A DNA stretch of 64,000 nt, from positions 14,861 to 78,860 of the forward strand of contig JBHEMX010000053.1 in the NCBI GenBank assembly GCA_046262355.1, in the 5' to 3' direction. Of this stretch, positions 61,369-64,000 are shown piece by piece. Position numbers and translations under genes: made by a program. The DNA comes from DATADD01 sp046262355 (lineage in GTDB: Bacteria > Actinomycetota > CADDZG01 > WHSQ01). Every line of letters starts with the position of its first letter. Within the stretch, counting starts at the first letter, position 1. A model generated the notes under the pieces. The model had not been told where the DNA came from. It made no database searches and worked only from the letters and a program-made list of their open reading frames with translations.

Positions 61369-61799
61369 GGTCGCCTCCATGGACCTTCACCGGCTGCTAC
61401 GAGACCGCATCAATGCTGCCCGCCCCCTGGGTCGGCGTCAACCCCGACGAAGCCGGCGAGTGGAAGGTTGTCTATGGCATCTGAGCAGCGACTCTGCCGA
61501 TTTAAGTGGGCGGAACTTGTCAGTGCGCAAACCAGGTGATCTGCGCCGAGAGCCTCGACTTGACCGCCCGGTAGGAATCGCCTCGGCAATTCGTCGCGGA
61601 GGGCGCGAGCGTCGGCCTCATCCTCACCGACTCGTCCTCGATGGGTCTACTCGACCGCTGGCGGCTCGTAGCCGGTGGTCTGCTTGAGCCAGTCCTGCAG
61701 CGCCATCTCGAGATGGCGGATTGACCAGCGACGCTCGCTGAGCGACCCTGGTGCGTGCGAAAACCTACTCTGTGCGGCGCGACGCCCGTTGCGGCGGCT
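61369..61799. other. Non-coding stretch with gene debris
   Basis: No credible full gene. A 23-codon fragment (61413-61484) ends GEWKVVYGI, very like the C-terminal strand of SnoaL-type proteins, and a fragment near 61640-61724 ends LQRHLEMAD. Both look like leftovers of deleted genes. No promoter or terminator was recognised. Confidence 0.5.
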
Positions 61800-62559
61800 C
61801 TAGTTACCTCCTGAGCAGGCGCCATGCCCGGACGTAGGCTTCAGCGCGCGGATCATGAGGAAGTTCGGCAGGCGCCTCCAACGGCGCTCCGCGGGATCGC
61901 GCTCGACCTCCTCGGCTGGAACGCCGGGCTCGCGTAGCGCCTCAATGAGCAGTCCCGCCTCTTCGAGCGCCCCGGCGTAGTCCTCGAGCGGATAAGCCCA
62001 GCCCCGGAAGGTCATCTGCAGCCCGTCGCGCTCAAACGTCCGCCCGTAGTACCACGGGCGTCGACGACCGAAGTAAGAGCCGTCGATCACGAACGGCGCA
62101 TCGGCCTCGCGCGCAGTGAACCGGCCCGCGTCCGCGAGCGGATGCGTAATGCAGACGCAAGCGGTGACCCGGTTCGAGCACGCGCGCCGCCTCTCGGACC
62201 GCGCCCGGCATGTCCTGCACATCCATCAGCGAGTTGTAGGCGACGACCAGGTCGAACGAGGCATCCTGGAACGGCAGCGCGGCGGCATCCGCAAGGACGT
62301 AGTCGCCCTCCGGGTCGGCCTCCTTCGCCGCTCGGAGAAGCGTCGGCGAGGCATCTACGCCTACGACTCGGTGACGCTGCGACGACAAGTCTCGCGTCAC
62401 ACGCCCCTCGCCGCAGCCAACATCGAGCGTCGCGCGCCCGGGCGGCGGCAGCAGCTCGAAGAAGGCATCCCGGTAGAGCCAGTAGGCATCGTGGCTCGGT
62501 GTACGCGCCCATGCGATCCAGTTCTCGGCTTCCTGCTCCCAGTCCTGGTTGAAGCTCAT
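61800..62559 (-). pseudogene. SAM-dependent methyltransferase, frameshifted
   Basis: From ATG 62559 the frame encodes a class I methyltransferase (TLDVGCGEGRVTRDLS for SAM binding, VVGVDASP, DYVLADAAALPF, FDLVVAYNSLMD). At about 62165, in ARVLEPG, the frame is lost; the rest (CVCITHPLADAGRF, WYYGRTFERDGL, LPNFLMIRALK) continues in the next frame to a stop at 61800. Joined, it would be about 252 residues, the normal size of a small-molecule methyltransferase. One missing base explains it. Confidence 0.75.
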
Positions 62560-62599
62560 GGCCGGTTCCTCAGCTCCCCGTTCAGCAGTGTCCGACATA

Positions 62600-63074
62600 C
62601 CCCCATCGGTGCCGCCGGCGACCTCGACGCGACGCGATTCGAGACGCGCCTGTCTGATCTCGAGACCCGCCTCGACGCCCTGTGCGAGCAAGACGCCGAG
62701 TTCGCCCAAAGCTCGCCCCACAGGCCCCCGACGGCGCCGGATGCAGCCGAGCTCGCGGCCGTCGCCGACAACCTCGAAACCGCCAGCGCTAGCGCGGAGC
62801 GCGGCAGGCGAAAGCCCTGCTCCGGCTGCTAATCAAGGACCTGCGCATCAACGCGAGGTCGGAGATCCTCCCGACCTACCGCGTCGTCACGCCTCCGGTT
62901 TGCGCACTGCCAAGTTCAGTGGGGCGTAGTGGGATTGAACCACTGACCTCTTGCTTGTCGAGTCATGTAGGACACAGTGGGGTAACCGGCGTCCCGGCGC
63001 AAGAGGCTTCAAGGTACATCTCTGTAGCGACTTCCGTAAAATACGTCGGAGGTCACTATGAGAACGACAGGTGA
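62600..63074 (+). pseudogene. Serine recombinase C-terminal remnant
   Basis: The plus strand carries a coiled-coil and C-terminal part of a large serine recombinase: RLSDLETRLDALCEQDAE, then after a one-base frameshift at about 62805 QAKALLRLLIKDLRIN and SEILPTYRVV. The catalytic N-terminal domain is missing, displaced by the methyltransferase gene. The reading frame runs on through a tRNA-derived sequence at 62921-62961 and stops at 63074, as integrase genes often do at an attachment site. Confidence 0.65.
62921..62961 (-). other. tRNA 3'-end fragment (putative att site)
   Basis: On the minus strand the sequence ends with a T-arm AGTGG-TTCAATC-CCACT followed by ACGCCCC, preceded by an anticodon-stem-like GCAAG. 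The 5' half of a tRNA is absent, so this is only the 3' part that integrating elements duplicate. Together with the recombinase tail it marks an insertion scar. Confidence 0.62.
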
Positions 63075-63161
63075 TGAGGCCGAGAGAGTCCTGAGGAGGC
63101 GTTGAAGCCCACTCCCCCGGCCTCAAGCTAGTTGCAGCCCAGTAGACTACGAAGTGGCAAG

Positions 63162-63698
63162 CTAAGGGTGGGCGTCAAACTTCTCCAAGTGGTACAGGCG
63201 AATCAGCCTGTCATACTCGGCGTAGCACTTCTCGATGTCGGGCGGCTTGATGGTCTCTTGCTTGCGGCCCACATTCAGGTTGATGTAGCAGCGCAGCCCA
63301 GAGGCAGCCGCTACCGTCACTTGTGCGTTGCGGTCGTGCTGCGCCTTCAAGTCGTCGGTGGGCAGTAGGGCGTAGGCCCCGAAGGCGAGGGCGACGGTCA
63401 TTGCAGCGGCAACAAGACCACCGAGGAGTACGTTGCGCAGTCCACCACTGGGTGCCTTCTGCGACTCCCGTAGGTCGTCCCTCGACACGTAGCCGACGGA
63501 CTGCGACACAAGCCTCTCCTCCGCAGCGGCAGCCCGGGCCTCCACGGCCACTTCTCGGCCCTCTCGGGCTACGGCCCTGCCCTCCTCCGACCCGGCGTAC
63601 TGTTGACGCTGGTGTACGTCAACCTCCCGGTCTTCCTGGGCCTCCTCTCGGACTTCCCGGGCCTCTGCCCTCTCCTCACTTCTCTCGCTACTTTCCAC
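63162..63698 (-). CDS. Charged coiled-coil membrane protein, phage-like
   Basis: A 178-residue protein: about 85 residues very rich in Glu, Arg and Ala, a single membrane span (LLGGLVAAAMTVALAFGAYAL), then an 65-residue tail with two Cys. No family was recognised. GTG 63698 follows GGGGGGC and overlaps the end of the next upstream gene. Small size, charge and company suggest a phage or integrated-element origin. Confidence 0.55.
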   Translation of the reverse strand: MESSERSEERAEAREVREEAQEDREVDVHQRQQYAGSEEGRAVAREGREVAVEARAAAAEERLVSQSVGYVSRDDLRESQKAPSGGLRNVLLGGLVAAAMTVALAFGAYALLPTDDLKAQHDRNAQVTVAAASGLRCYINLNVGRKQETIKPPDIEKCYAEYDRLIRLYHLEKFDAHP

Positions 63699-63873
63699 TG
63701 ACGAAGCCCCCCAGTATTCCGGCTATGACGCCGACGCTAGACAGGACACCGGCCACCGTGTAGACACGAATCTTCAGCGCTTGCACCTCGGCCTTGAGGG
63801 CCAGCAACTCCAGGTACACGTCCTTGTTGGTGATGGGTAGGAAGACTTGCCCGCCGTTGCGGTTGCGTCTCAT
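63688..63873 (-). CDS. Small holin-like membrane protein
   Basis: A 61-residue product with a short basic head (MRRNRNGG), a helix (DVYLELLALKAEVQALKIRV) and one C-terminal span (VAGVLSSVGVIAGILGGFV). This plan is common in phage holin-like or lysis accessory proteins. TTG 63891 is a possible earlier start. Its stop overlaps the next gene, so the two are coupled. No gene was seen between 63892 and the end of the window. Confidence 0.5.
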   Translation of the reverse strand: MRRNRNGGQVFLPITNKDVYLELLALKAEVQALKIRVYTVAGVLSSVGVIAGILGGFVSGK

Positions 63874-64000
63874 CCGTGGTGTAAAAGGCAACGGACGCGG
63901 ACTCCGTATGCCGCATCTTACGCGGCAGTTGTGACGGCTTCCGGGCTTTCCTCCGTCACCTCCTCACCGTCAGCTCGATCGAACAGTTCGTGACGCATGC

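Overview
The window looks like chromosomal DNA of a GC-rich, probably uncultivated actinomycete (Actinomycetota). Pointers are an F420/flavin-type LLM oxidoreductase, a mycothiol-ligase-like CysRS homologue, a DivIVA-domain protein, a PspA/PspAA pair, frequent GTG starts, many ATGA/GTGA stop-start overlaps and a probable leaderless leader peptide. No rRNA, intact tRNA or CRISPR was seen.

Layout. 0.1-5.1 kb: stress and housekeeping genes (CsbD-like protein, a secreted sialidase-like BNR protein, Hsp20, an aldehyde dehydrogenase). 5.2-31.1 kb: a purine-catabolism island. It holds counterparts of most of the E. coli yge/ygf/ssnA/hyuA/xdhD set: YgeY, XdhD, SsnA, YgeW, YgeX, HyuA, carbamate kinase and a YgfM-like FAD subunit. 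It adds a three-subunit xanthine dehydrogenase, 8-oxoguanine deaminase, adenine deaminase, an HTH regulator, a thiamine-binding-type protein and a NupOPQ/BMP nucleoside ABC importer. The YgfK reductase of the known pathway is absent, and an LLM flavoenzyme plus a frameshifted acyl-CoA ligase stand at the left end. Two promoter regions in the island share the operator TCAACA-N3-TGTTGA.

31-46.5 kb: an FtsH-like protease, DivIVA and STAS proteins, two polar amino-acid ABC importers in mirror image, a PhoX-type protein, a 93-94 bp tandem repeat, a PLP enzyme and a threonine synthase-MoaD pair. The threonine synthase gene sits behind what looks like a ribosome-mediated attenuator with consecutive Ile codons. 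46.7-58.9 kb: an ABC exporter, PspA/PspAA, a glycine-rich membrane protein, an EEP nuclease, a rearranged pair of ABC exporter genes, a CPBP protease, a metallophosphoesterase and small enzymes.

59.1-64 kb: an arsC-merR metal-response locus followed by two tiny cysteine-rich peptide genes (18 and 22 codons) with identical ribosome-binding geometry, then decayed DNA. The decayed part has frameshifted genes, a serine-recombinase tail reading through a tRNA 3'-end fragment (an attachment-site scar) and phage-like small genes.

How the genes work together: the importer brings in nucleosides or bases. Deaminases and molybdenum hydroxylases convert them to oxidised purines. Cyclic-amide hydrolase, SsnA, YgeY, YgeW and YgeX would open and dismantle the ring, and carbamate kinase would recover ATP from carbamoyl phosphate. 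Assignments rest on motifs and neighbourhood read by eye; no database search was run.
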